Made by a program: the position numbers and the translations under genes. From assembly GCF_018219455.1 (NCBI RefSeq), contig NZ_CP056122.1, positions 3,658,001-3,722,000 on the forward strand: a stretch of 64,000 bases of DNA. Reading direction: 5' to 3'. Under the pieces are notes generated by a model. It ran no database searches, had not been told where the DNA came from, and was given only the letters and a program-made list of their open reading frames with translations. Shown one piece after another: positions 19,428-27,295 of this stretch; the first letter of the stretch is position 1; each line of letters opens with the position of its first letter. The stretch is from Moritella sp. 5 (GTDB taxonomy: Bacteria > Pseudomonadota > Gammaproteobacteria > Enterobacterales > Moritellaceae).

Positions 19428-20885
19428 TTAACCCAACATAAAATCATCTAAGTCTGAAATACTTTTAATTATTTTATCTTCAGGTACATGATGTTCACGA
19501 GCAAGATCAACACTAAGTTCCAGCAAATTAGCATTGTTTTCAAGATCAAATGCAGCGTCAGTGATACTCGTTAAATGTTCAAATTTAGATTCAATGCTTT
19601 TAAATACTTTTAGCTCTTTAGCGTTTAAGCTACTCGAGAATTCACTGACTCTCTTTTGAAATCCATTGATAATTTTTTCATCTGAACGTTTGATTAGATC
19701 AATGCAAAATTTAGCCGCCATGGAACCAACTAAAGCACCCACTACAGGTATTGGTATTAAAGTTTGCCCAACCATTGACGCTAAACCGACTGCAGCAGAC
19801 TCTCCACATACGAGTAAACTCAGATCAATAAACTCATCAAGTCCAAGCTCACCACTCTTATATTGCATTGATAAGCTGCCAACCCCTTTGGAAGCTGTAA
19901 CCACGGCACCAGCGAATGGTGCCGACATTGCTGCATAATTTGTTAAACCATAAAGAGCAGCACCTGAGAAGCCACCAATTAACGAAGCTTTCCCCATATC
20001 AATACCGAGTTCTTTCCAATCGGATTTGGAGAACTGCCCTTTGAATAAGTTTCTACCTTGTTTATGCTTCTGATAAACATTACTAACAAAACTTACCCCA
20101 GCACCAACCACTGCACCGCCTAAAGCAGCGTTACCCATTTCACCTAGGCTTTCTTTGTATGCATCATCAGCTTTTATATCAGCTATTTTTACATCATTTT
20201 CAACTTTTAAATCAGCATTATGCTGTTCTAAAGTTCCATCAGCTCTATATAACTGCACTTCGTCATATGTAGAGTTCCCAGGTTGTACAACTTCATTAAA
20301 TGATTTACCAGAAAGAGCTTCAATCGCTCCAACTTTTTCCTTAATGGCATTTATAGTTGTTAGCTTAACGCCGTCAACTGACTCACCGTCTAATATTTTC
20401 TGTATCTGTTGATGAGTATCTTTGGGGATATGGTAATACGAGCCATCTCGACCAAATTGCTCGTACTTTTCCATGTGGTCCATCACATGTTTTAGATTAT
20501 TATTTAAACCATTAATAAACTTAGACTGAACTTCTACCCCATCTATGATGTAGTCTTCTGGGGCGATTCTTCCAACGCCTTCAAAGGTAGCGCTAAAGTC
20601 TGTAGCAGCTGTAACCTGCTGATTAAGTGCTTCCTTTGCATTTCTAATTGCAACTTCGATTTTTTCAGCGACTTCACCATGCTTAGTATCCATTCGCCCC
20701 AAAAAGTTGGATGGATCTTTTAGCTGTTCTTTAACTTCATCAATTTGCTTAATCGCGAATAAAAGAGCTTTATCTTGTTGATCTATAGCCATATTCATCG
20801 CTTGCTGACGAGCGATTTCCATTTGATGGGACAGTGATGCTAAAAGCTGATCTTGAACTGAAACTTTATCTTTAAGTACTGACAT
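19428..20885 (-). CDS. Unknown membrane protein, coiled coil plus glycine-rich helices
   Basis: I do not recognise a family for this 485-residue protein. Residues 1-95 are charged, helical and probably coiled coil. A middle soluble part follows (about 100-240). Glycine- and alanine-rich hydrophobic segments lie at about 251-270, 299-332 and 353-394. The tail is a charged helical region. Glycine-zipper-like spacing (G-x3-G) in the hydrophobic parts suggests membrane insertion or oligomerisation. Its ATG abuts the stop of the gene before it (TAG then ATG), so the two are almost certainly translationally coupled and act together. It lies in the block bracketed by the guaC terminator repeats. Function unknown. 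Confidence 0.75.
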   Translation of the reverse strand: MSVLKDKVSVQDQLLASLSHQMEIARQQAMNMAIDQQDKALLFAIKQIDEVKEQLKDPSNFLGRMDTKHGEVAEKIEVAIRNAKEALNQQVTAATDFSATFEGVGRIAPEDYIIDGVEVQSKFINGLNNNLKHVMDHMEKYEQFGRDGSYYHIPKDTHQQIQKILDGESVDGVKLTTINAIKEKVGAIEALSGKSFNEVVQPGNSTYDEVQLYRADGTLEQHNADLKVENDVKIADIKADDAYKESLGEMGNAALGGAVVGAGVSFVSNVYQKHKQGRNLFKGQFSKSDWKELGIDMGKASLIGGFSGAALYGLTNYAAMSAPFAGAVVTASKGVGSLSMQYKSGELGLDEFIDLSLLVCGESAAVGLASMVGQTLIPIPVVGALVGSMAAKFCIDLIKRSDEKIINGFQKRVSEFSSSLNAKELKVFKSIESKFEHLTSITDAAFDLENNANLLELSVDLAREHHVPEDKIIKSISDLDDFMLG

Positions 20886-21725
20886 CTAAATACGTTCTTT
20901 GATCATTAAAGACAATCCGTTGATGTGGTTAATTAGAGCTCCGAGTTTCCCTTTCTGCTCAGCATCAAACTTCAAGTAATCGCTAGGAGCATTAGCCCTC
21001 AATAAGCAACAAAGTTCTAAACACCCTAACGAATGTTTCTCTGTTAATTTAGAACAAGCCGAAACTTTAATATTCATCGTTTTTAACTTAGATGTTTCAA
21101 TTCTGATTTTTTTAATTTCTTTTTCGGCTTTATCTGCAATGTCTTGATTTTTACTACGGGTAAATAAACCTGCCCCAGCTAAGCTAACAGCTCCGATTCC
21201 CCAACCGATAGGACCTGCTAATGCTAAAAGAGTATTACCAGCAGCCATACCACCACCTCCAGCAGCAAGAGCACCACCGCCTAGCCATGCTAACGCAGCA
21301 TTTGTTGCAGCTGCGCCACCTAAAGCTGATATAGCAGTACCAGTAGATGCTGCACCAAATGTAGTCGCAACAGCCATTGCAGCTGTAGGTGCAAACATAG
21401 CTACACCAGCTCCAGCCATCGCCCCACCAATTCCACTTTTACCTATGTTTGATTTTTCATATTCTTCATTGAGAATTTTAATTTTGTTATTGAACTCTTT
21501 TATATCCGCCTTAAATACATTAAATGCTTTATCAAATTCTTTTGGCGAGTTTGCAAGTGTATTAATATAGTTTTCGATTGCAACAAGTGTGTCGACACTG
21601 CTTTGTTGTCTAATTTCAAAAAGTTTAATAGAGTTTTTTTCGATTAATTTCGCTTGAGATTTATATGCTCTTTCTGCTGATTCCAGTTTCGCTAAGGCTG
21701 ATTTACGCAAATCATTTTTTAACAT
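20886..21725 (-). CDS. Unknown glycine/alanine-rich membrane protein
   Basis: A 279-residue protein of unknown family. Residues 1-92 form a charged, Lys/Glu-rich helical region, probably coiled coil. Residues 95-188 are an unusually long Gly/Ala-rich hydrophobic stretch with repeats such as 'GGAMAGAGVAM', 'LGGGALAAGGGG' and 'LALAGPIGWGIG'. The tail is basic, then helical, with a 'LGCLELCCLL' cluster. Such a stretch resembles membrane-inserting or pore-like segments. It is the upstream partner of the 485-residue protein, whose start codon follows its stop directly. A membrane-active role, for example in defence or toxicity, is inference from architecture only. Confidence 0.75.
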   Translation of the reverse strand: MLKNDLRKSALAKLESAERAYKSQAKLIEKNSIKLFEIRQQSSVDTLVAIENYINTLANSPKEFDKAFNVFKADIKEFNNKIKILNEEYEKSNIGKSGIGGAMAGAGVAMFAPTAAMAVATTFGAASTGTAISALGGAAATNAALAWLGGGALAAGGGGMAAGNTLLALAGPIGWGIGAVSLAGAGLFTRSKNQDIADKAEKEIKKIRIETSKLKTMNIKVSACSKLTEKHSLGCLELCCLLRANAPSDYLKFDAEQKGKLGALINHINGLSLMIKERI

Positions 21726-21959
21726 TAATATTTCACTGATTATTTAAATAATACCGCATACAATAACACTTAACGTTAAACAAAGTAGTTAATTACGCTT
21801 AAATAACAGTGAATTATAGATATTTCATACACTTTGACATTGATATTTACATATATACATAAAGTGATATAAATAAATGTGACTACGTAGCGATTTCACT
21901 CTAAATAATTTATTATTCTAATTAGTATTCATATAATCTTGTACGCCAAATAGTGTAAA

Positions 21960-21990
21960 TTAGTTGGTGCAATAAAATTACACCAACTAA
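21960..21990. other. Perfect 10-bp hairpin next to the small gene
   Basis: TTAGTTGGTG and CACCAACTAA are separated by an 11-base loop, just past the stop of the 46-residue gene. There is no T-run on its minus-strand side, so it may cap or process the transcript rather than terminate it. Confidence 0.5.
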
Positions 21991-21994
21991 AAAA

Positions 21995-22135
21995 CTATTT
22001 ACCTTTAGGTGGATTATTCCCACGACCTTTACCAGAAACGTTCCCTGTAGTACTTGGTCCATTTGGTGGACGTGTTGACGATTTTGGTGAAGTTGGCTTT
22101 GCTGCTGTTGTTTGTGACGTAGTATTTTTAGACAT
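21995..22135 (-). CDS. Small Pro/Thr/Lys-rich protein (46 aa)
   Basis: A 46-codon frame I translated by hand. It begins MSKNTTSQTT and ends with basic, Gly/Asn/Pro-rich 'GKGRGNNPPKGK'. TAAGGA lies seven bases before the ATG, a strong ribosome-binding site, and the frame is low in hydrophobic residues. It lies about 270 bases upstream of the 279-residue membrane protein gene on the same strand. It may be an intrinsically disordered accessory or regulatory peptide. No family recognised. Confidence 0.55.
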   Translation of the reverse strand: MSKNTTSQTTAAKPTSPKSSTRPPNGPSTTGNVSGKGRGNNPPKGK

Positions 22136-22175
22136 GGTATTTCCTTATATTATATTTTAAATTAATCCCCCGCTT

Positions 22176-22220
22176 GGGACATGCATAAGTTAACAAAGGT
22201 GCTCGGGACAGCTAGGGACA
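22176..22220. promoter_or_regulatory. Three GGGACA direct repeats between divergent genes
   Basis: GGGACA occurs at 22176-22181, 22205-22210 and 22215-22220, between the small minus-strand gene and the 281-residue plus-strand gene. Repeats at this position are plausible regulator sites for both. Confidence 0.4.
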
Positions 22221-22244
22221 AAATCACATTGAAAAGGATTATTT

Positions 22245-23090
22245 GTGAGTTATTTTGATGATGCAGATAAAAGGCGAACTAAAGAGCTTCAAAAATCAAT
22301 CAAACAAACGATTGCTTTACTTGGCTGGAGCCTGAAAGATTTTGTAGGTAAGTACATGATTGAAACCCATGATTATGTTGGAGAAGAAGATATTAATCAG
22401 TTCTATGAGACCGTCCGAAAACAGATGGAACGTGACTCAACAAGTAAACAGTTGTTAGTTAAATATCATTCTTTTTTATTTTCCACAGATGAATATAAGA
22501 AATTACGAACAATATCAGATAACTCTTCTACGCCTCACAGTTATCCATTAATGAATATATCTGAAACACCTTATGAATCACCTTCAAATAATCCAAAGGA
22601 AGAAGAAAGAGACGTTCTAAGCATGGCAATTTCGTATGCAGAAATGATGGGGATTTGTTGGGATTTCACCTTAATAAAGAATGACTTAGTAACTTACGAC
22701 TCAATATTAGAATTCGATGGACCTTTTTATCTTGTCGTTTATCAATGTGATTTTGGCTTTAATGGTGGTAATGGTTGCCGTGGTGTTGGAATAATTGAAA
22801 TCCAAGAAAAGCGTCGTCTATTTGGTGGTTTTTTCATTACAGATAAAAAATGTGAGCTTGACTTCGGTGGTGCAAGATTCTCTCACGTTGTTGGTATGAA
22901 AGAAGGTGAACTTATTATTATGGTCAAAGACTTTGATTCACTTGACCTTCAGGTTGGACAAACCCTTTTTGCCAAAGTAATCTTATCCAAAAATATTGAT
23001 AACTCAAATGAGTGGAAAGTTAAGTCTAAAGAATATATTCATAAAGATTTAGCTACTGACCTTTATAAGTTAGAATCAGGTTACACATAA
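22245..23090 (+). CDS. Unknown protein, helical N-terminus plus beta-rich domain (281 aa)
   Basis: No family recognised. Residues 1-85 are helical and charged ('TIALLGWSLKDFVGKYM', then a segment rich in Glu, Asp and Lys) and could be a small helical DNA- or protein-binding domain. Residues about 88-125 are a Ser/Pro/Asn linker. The rest alternates short strands with Gly-Gly turns ('CDFGFNGGNGCRGVG', 'LFGGFFI', 'DFGGARFSHVVG') and looks like a soluble sensor or effector domain. The start is GTG with AAAAGGA upstream. It is divergent from the membrane-protein genes and lies inside the repeat-bracketed block, so it may regulate or trigger them; that is inference. Confidence 0.7.
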   Translation: MSYFDDADKRRTKELQKSIKQTIALLGWSLKDFVGKYMIETHDYVGEEDINQFYETVRKQMERDSTSKQLLVKYHSFLFSTDEYKKLRTISDNSSTPHSYPLMNISETPYESPSNNPKEEERDVLSMAISYAEMMGICWDFTLIKNDLVTYDSILEFDGPFYLVVYQCDFGFNGGNGCRGVGIIEIQEKRRLFGGFFITDKKCELDFGGARFSHVVGMKEGELIIMVKDFDSLDLQVGQTLFAKVILSKNIDNSNEWKVKSKEYIHKDLATDLYKLESGYT

Positions 23091-23331
23091 AAATTTAACC
23101 ATTTATATTTCTGACTCTAACTACAACTTTGATTTAGCCAAACGATAGCGATAAAGCCAAATTAATTTTCATTTTGTAAGAAACTTTCTTACAGCTTAAA
23201 AATAGTAGTTACTGTAAATGCACGAAAATAATAACGTGTACTTGTTTTTTGCTATTTCAATGTATGATTTTGTTCTTTTAAGTTACTGGACTACATAGAG
23301 GCCATATTTCAAGGTGTGGTTGTTTTGACAC

Positions 23332-23406
23332 GGTCTAGAACTGCGTATTTAAGCTAACAAAGGCGAGTATTGATGTGGGCATAGTCCATTATCATTTTCG
23401 CCTTTT
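23332..23406 (+). repeat. Direct repeat copy B (diverged guaC terminator region)
   Basis: Second copy of 19307-19380, including the terminator-like stem, now imperfect (CATTTTCG in place of AATGCTCG). It may still end transcripts from the 281-residue gene. Between here and 23599 there is only a 10-11-base imperfect hairpin (23543-23575). Confidence 0.8.
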
Positions 23407-23599
23407 TGTTTTTTGGAATTTGAATAGATTTTATCTAAAGTGAAAAATCAGATGGTTTTCATACTCCAGTATTGATGATAATAATATGAGGTACACGATA
23501 CTTGCTCTGGAGAATACATTAATACTAGAATCATACACAGTCCCAACAATAGGCCAATCACAAGACCTATTATTGATGAACTACTTGATATTAAACTTA

Positions 23600-23630
23600 T
23601 ATCTTTATATCTTTATATCTTTATATTTTT
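23600..23630. repeat. 8-bp tandem repeat, about 3.5 copies
   Basis: The unit ATCTTTAT repeats across the 3' end and stop codon of the lipoprotein gene on the minus strand. Slippage here would change only the last residues. Confidence 0.8.
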
Positions 23631-25109
23631 ATCGCTAAAAAGAATATTTTCAATATTAATTAATTTATCACTACCAATATCACTTCCTGAAATGGTCGTA
23701 TGGCCAGAACTTGATGTATTGGTCGTGTAACTCCCTGACACCCCTGAAACCTTATACGTATCATTACCCTGACCACCGTCGATTACATTATCGGCACTGT
23801 TACCTTCGATTTGATTGTCTTGCGCATTACCTAAAATATTCAATGCTTCATTGCCTACGATTTTAACATTCTTAAAATATTGTGATTTAAATGTGTACTT
23901 TTCATTCGCATCATCAGAACGAACAAGTTTAAACTCATTTGTACTGAGGTTTTTATTAATGCCAACACTGTCTAAACGCACTGTAAATTCATGGAACTTG
24001 GGCAAAAATTCATTTGCAAAAACGAAACCATTCGCATCTGAAGGTAATGTTTCACGAGTAATATATCGGTAATTATCCATCCCTTCATACTCATCTCTAA
24101 AGCCTTCATACATACCATAGTAAGCATCTGCAACAGCAGCAAAATATTCATGAGAAAAGGTTTGCCCCATAACATGCTCACTAGGTATATTTTTAGGTAT
24201 ATCATCCCCACCCCAGTCATCATCCCACTGAGCCTTACGCTTTTGATCATTAGTTGCTCCATTCCCCTCAGGACTCCAAATGGAGCTTTTATTTATATAA
24301 TCGTTCGAAGCATCCTTATCATCATAAATATATAGCCCTGTTATTGGATTAAATTTCCAATCCTTATAAATAGACAAAGCATGATCAATTATGCGTTTTT
24401 GTAATCCACCATAATTACCATTAGAAGTTAGAGGCGAAATGCCGTGGGCTTGAACAAAATGTAGGATTTCTTCTACTGACGCATCTCTAACCTGACCTTT
24501 TCCATATCCAGTAAAAAATGGGGCTTCACCTGGATAAATAGTTTCGTCGTAGCCAAGAGATTGGGCTCGTACAATCCAATCATACTTTTGTAACAAATCC
24601 GAGTTTCCTACAAGTATTGGTATGTAAGAATCTTCATCAATACCCGATAGTCTATGATCGCCAGTTGCTTTTAACTCATCAATAATTTTCTGAGTTAAAT
24701 CCCCTACTTTTCCTTCCGTTGCAGCAAGATTTAGAGCAGCGCCTCTATCAGCTATTGATTCTGCTACAGCCTGCTTTGTCAATTCAGTATTCTCTCCAGT
24801 TTCTGTCAAGAAAGAAATAAGAATACCTATAGCATAACGAAGATCTTCATCACTTTCATTTGTTGCCAAGATAGTTATAGCTTTACTCTTGTTGCTAGTA
24901 AGTGGAAGCTGTATGAAGTAGTCATAACCAGCATCCTTAGCTATTTTAAACTCAGTAGGGAATACAGTATTAAACGGTTTATTGAAATCATATGTAACCG
25001 CACTTATTAGAGTTGGAGTTGGAGCAGGGGCTGGAGTTGGGTCAGCTGAATCTCCACCTCCACATGCTGTTAATAATACTGTGGTAGCAAGAAGTGATAT
25101 TTTTTTCAT
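23613..25109 (-). CDS. Lipoprotein with C-terminal RTX-like repeats
   Basis: A 498-residue predicted lipoprotein. The signal peptide ends in the lipobox 'LLTAC' followed by Gly-Gly-Gly, then a Pro/Ala-rich linker. The central part (about 40-400) is unfamiliar, with acidic and aromatic stretches such as 'WDDDWGGDDIPKN'. Residues about 415-455 look like hemolysin-type calcium-binding repeats ('ILGNAQDNQIEGNSADN', 'DGGQGNDTY'), and the end ('LINIENILFSD') is typical of what follows such repeats. RTX repeats on a lipid-anchored protein are unusual. Surface exposure and calcium binding are inferred. Confidence 0.75.
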   Translation of the reverse strand: MKKISLLATTVLLTACGGGDSADPTPAPAPTPTLISAVTYDFNKPFNTVFPTEFKIAKDAGYDYFIQLPLTSNKSKAITILATNESDEDLRYAIGILISFLTETGENTELTKQAVAESIADRGAALNLAATEGKVGDLTQKIIDELKATGDHRLSGIDEDSYIPILVGNSDLLQKYDWIVRAQSLGYDETIYPGEAPFFTGYGKGQVRDASVEEILHFVQAHGISPLTSNGNYGGLQKRIIDHALSIYKDWKFNPITGLYIYDDKDASNDYINKSSIWSPEGNGATNDQKRKAQWDDDWGGDDIPKNIPSEHVMGQTFSHEYFAAVADAYYGMYEGFRDEYEGMDNYRYITRETLPSDANGFVFANEFLPKFHEFTVRLDSVGINKNLSTNEFKLVRSDDANEKYTFKSQYFKNVKIVGNEALNILGNAQDNQIEGNSADNVIDGGQGNDTYKVSGVSGSYTTNTSSSGHTTISGSDIGSDKLINIENILFSDKNIKI

Positions 25110-25314
25110 ATGATAGGCCTACGACTAATTAACTAAGTAAAAATACATTGTAAAAAGACATTAAAACAAATACCACAAGAGCACCCTTAAAATTTATTAA
25201 AAATCTATTAAAAATCATAATGGTGCAACAAGGATCACAAACTATCATTTAACAACTGTACGATATTGAGATAATTGAAAATAACATCAACCAACACCTC
25301 ACAAAACCTTAGTT

Positions 25315-25501
25315 AAGCTTGTTATATATCTTGAAATCTCTTTGATATATATAAATACTACTCATCACACAGAAAACAATGTTTTGACGAACACTATGCA
25401 CATGGAGTGAGAAACTTAGTGAATAATCGTGACCAGCTGTCAGGACAGTTTTATGAATGATTGAACAACAAATCTTACACACACTTACACACGCACTCTT
25501 T
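25315..25501 (+). pseudogene. Remnant of a second delta carbonic anhydrase locus
   Basis: Bases 25315-25380 match the region upstream of the carbonic anhydrase gene (about 27192-27254). They join directly to bases matching that gene's 3' end (25373-25445 versus 28077-28149), and then to its downstream flank (25448-25501 versus about 28262-28316). The coding interior is missing, and one T is lost from the T-run after AACAATG. This is what a deletion would leave of a duplicated locus. The rest of the 25110-25563 gap is AT-rich and empty. Confidence 0.75.
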
Positions 25502-25563
25502 ACAAACAGCAACACCACTGTAACTTAGATGCAACACAATGAATTAATTTAGGTTGGACTTTA

Positions 25564-25803
25564 ATGGGCAGTATACTAAAATTTCTAGTTATATCTCTAT
25601 TAACGACTTTGCTAGCATCATGCGCCTACCATGAATACGATCCATCGAAACCTGATGAATATGCTAAATATTGGTGTGAATCTGAGAACAGAAATAATTC
25701 CATATTTTCTGCTCTTGATTCTAACCATGAACGATCTGTTCTTGATTCTTACCGTGGACGAAAAGATCCAGCTCAAGATGATTGTGATAAATACTTTAAA
25801 TAA
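25564..25803 (+). CDS. Small lipoprotein (79 aa)
   Basis: A short frame with a convincing lipoprotein signal: hydrophobic residues 5-18 and the lipobox 'LLASC' (Cys19 or 20). The mature part is hydrophilic and acidic, with two more Cys residues ('KYWCESE' and 'DDCDKYF') that could form a disulfide. An AGGTTGGA sequence lies before the ATG. No family recognised. It follows the carbonic anhydrase remnant. Confidence 0.6.
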   Translation: MGSILKFLVISLLTTLLASCAYHEYDPSKPDEYAKYWCESENRNNSIFSALDSNHERSVLDSYRGRKDPAQDDCDKYFK

Positions 25804-26275
25804 TATCGTTATATCGCTAAGGTAACAGCAACAAGATAGAACCTAAAAATGCAGGTAATCTATAAGACTTGTTGAAGCAAAAGCATCGACATACCTAAAG
25901 AGAACGAATACAGCTAAAGCAGCCAATAAATTTGTGATCAAGGTAACTTTAAATAGGTTTATCATGAACAGCCCTTTTAGAATATAACATTTGTATAGCA
26001 GGTCATCTCGATTCCCACATCAATCGGATATTAAAATCGACACTAAGATAATGTGCGTTCCTGTTATTTATTTTCAAGTCCGGTTAATAATTAACAATGA
26101 AAAATATATAACTGATTCTATTATTATTTTAATTTATAGCAAAGGAAAAAAAGGCTGTTTTGGTAAACCGTGATGAACTTATAAATATGCAAATACCATA
26201 TGTTAATAAGAGCCATTAATGAAGAAGGTCGATGTTCACGTTACGCTGACACTGAAATAAATGCATAAAAATCAG
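25804..26275. other. Gene-poor gap
   Basis: AT-rich, 472 bases. A 60-codon open frame (25991-26173) has no ribosome-binding site and a low-complexity, Ile-rich composition, so I do not call it. No clear terminator seen. Confidence 0.5.
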
Positions 26276-26926
26276 TTAATCCGTTATGCGTATTTTTCTA
26301 CGCCCTGCAGCAAAAAATACGATGCCAATACCTAAAAGAAACAAGATAGATGGCTCAGGAACTTCGTTTGCGGTATAACCTATGATGTTATCAATAGAGA
26401 AGGCTGCTCCACCGCCAGAAAATTCAGCATGAACTAAATTTTGAAAGGCATTAGAGACTGTAAATAGTTCAAAGTCATCAACGCCGTTACGGCCATCAAA
26501 AATACCGTCCAACACAAAATTTTCTGAGACATTAATCCCTAGGTCAGTAATACCATCGAGTGTTATTGCGCTTGCATTTGCCTGTCCGTCTCTCCAAAAC
26601 TCCGCACCGTCAAACTGGGAAATCTCAAACGTGTCGCCGGAAATAGAATCCACATTGATGGTAAAAGACCCATTATGCACAAAAGCAACCTGTGTGCCGT
26701 TGTTTGTATACAACACCTCATCATTCCCAAGATCAATATGGCCGTTCCCATCTCTGGAAAGCACGAAATCATTGGCTACAAAACTGTTAACAATTAAGTG
26801 TGTATTATGAGTAACAGCAACATCTTCGAAATCAATGATAGTTGCCATAGCAGTGGCTGCCATGCCGCAAAAACTGACTACAACAATAGAATTTCGTAAG
26901 AAACTCGCGATCTTTTTAATTTTCAT
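26276..26926 (-). CDS. PEP-CTERM sorting-domain protein
   Basis: A 216-residue secreted protein. The signal peptide is residues 1-29 (ending 'ATAMA'). The body is beta-rich, Asn/Asp-rich and similar in style to other exosortase substrates. The C-terminus carries the motif 'VPEPS' (about 189-193), a hydrophobic helix and the basic tail 'GRRKIR'. In known systems an exosortase (EpsH) cleaves at this signal for export linked to exopolysaccharide. No exosortase gene is in this window. AGGAGA upstream of the ATG is a strong ribosome-binding site. Confidence 0.85.
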   Translation of the reverse strand: MKIKKIASFLRNSIVVVSFCGMAATAMATIIDFEDVAVTHNTHLIVNSFVANDFVLSRDGNGHIDLGNDEVLYTNNGTQVAFVHNGSFTINVDSISGDTFEISQFDGAEFWRDGQANASAITLDGITDLGINVSENFVLDGIFDGRNGVDDFELFTVSNAFQNLVHAEFSGGGAAFSIDNIIGYTANEVPEPSILFLLGIGIVFFAAGRRKIRITD

Positions 26927-27164
26927 ATTCAGATCTCCTAAAATATTGCTTGAGAATTATGTGAAATATAAATCAGTACTAAACTACCTTTAAGCACGTA
27001 TCATTCCAATGCAAGCAACCTGATGTTTTTTATGTTATTTTAGTGAATTTAAAGAACGGTATATCGTTATCGGTTTATTAGGTGTAAAAAATACTGACAT
27101 GCAAGAAGTGGGGAGCAGATAGAGATAGAATTGATGCATTATGTGTGTTGGTAGGTAAATGGGC

Positions 27165-27253
27165 TGACACATAGTTTTAGAACTGAGTATTCAAGCTTGT
27201 CCGATATCTTGAAACCTCTTTGATATATTAATACTCTTCGTTACACAGAAAAC
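27165..27253 (+). repeat. Repeat copy C: partial guaC-3' repeat joined to the carbonic anhydrase upstream repeat
   Basis: 27165-27197 (TGACACATAG..AGAACTGAGTATTCAAGCTT) resembles the first half of repeat B and its left flank (from about 23326). 27192-27253 is the segment shared with the remnant at 25315. The rest of 26927-27295 holds nothing recognisable. Confidence 0.55.
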
Positions 27254-27295
27254 TATTTTTGTATATTTTAACTTTTGATTAGTAAAAGGATAAAC

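Noticed and set aside
23600-23630. CRISPR-like short repeats
   Set aside because: 8-bp units are contiguous, without spacers; the same is true of the 9-bp repeat at 48382-48408.
25991-26173. 60-codon plus-strand frame
   Set aside because: Low-complexity Ile/Lys-rich reading without start signals in an AT-rich gap.
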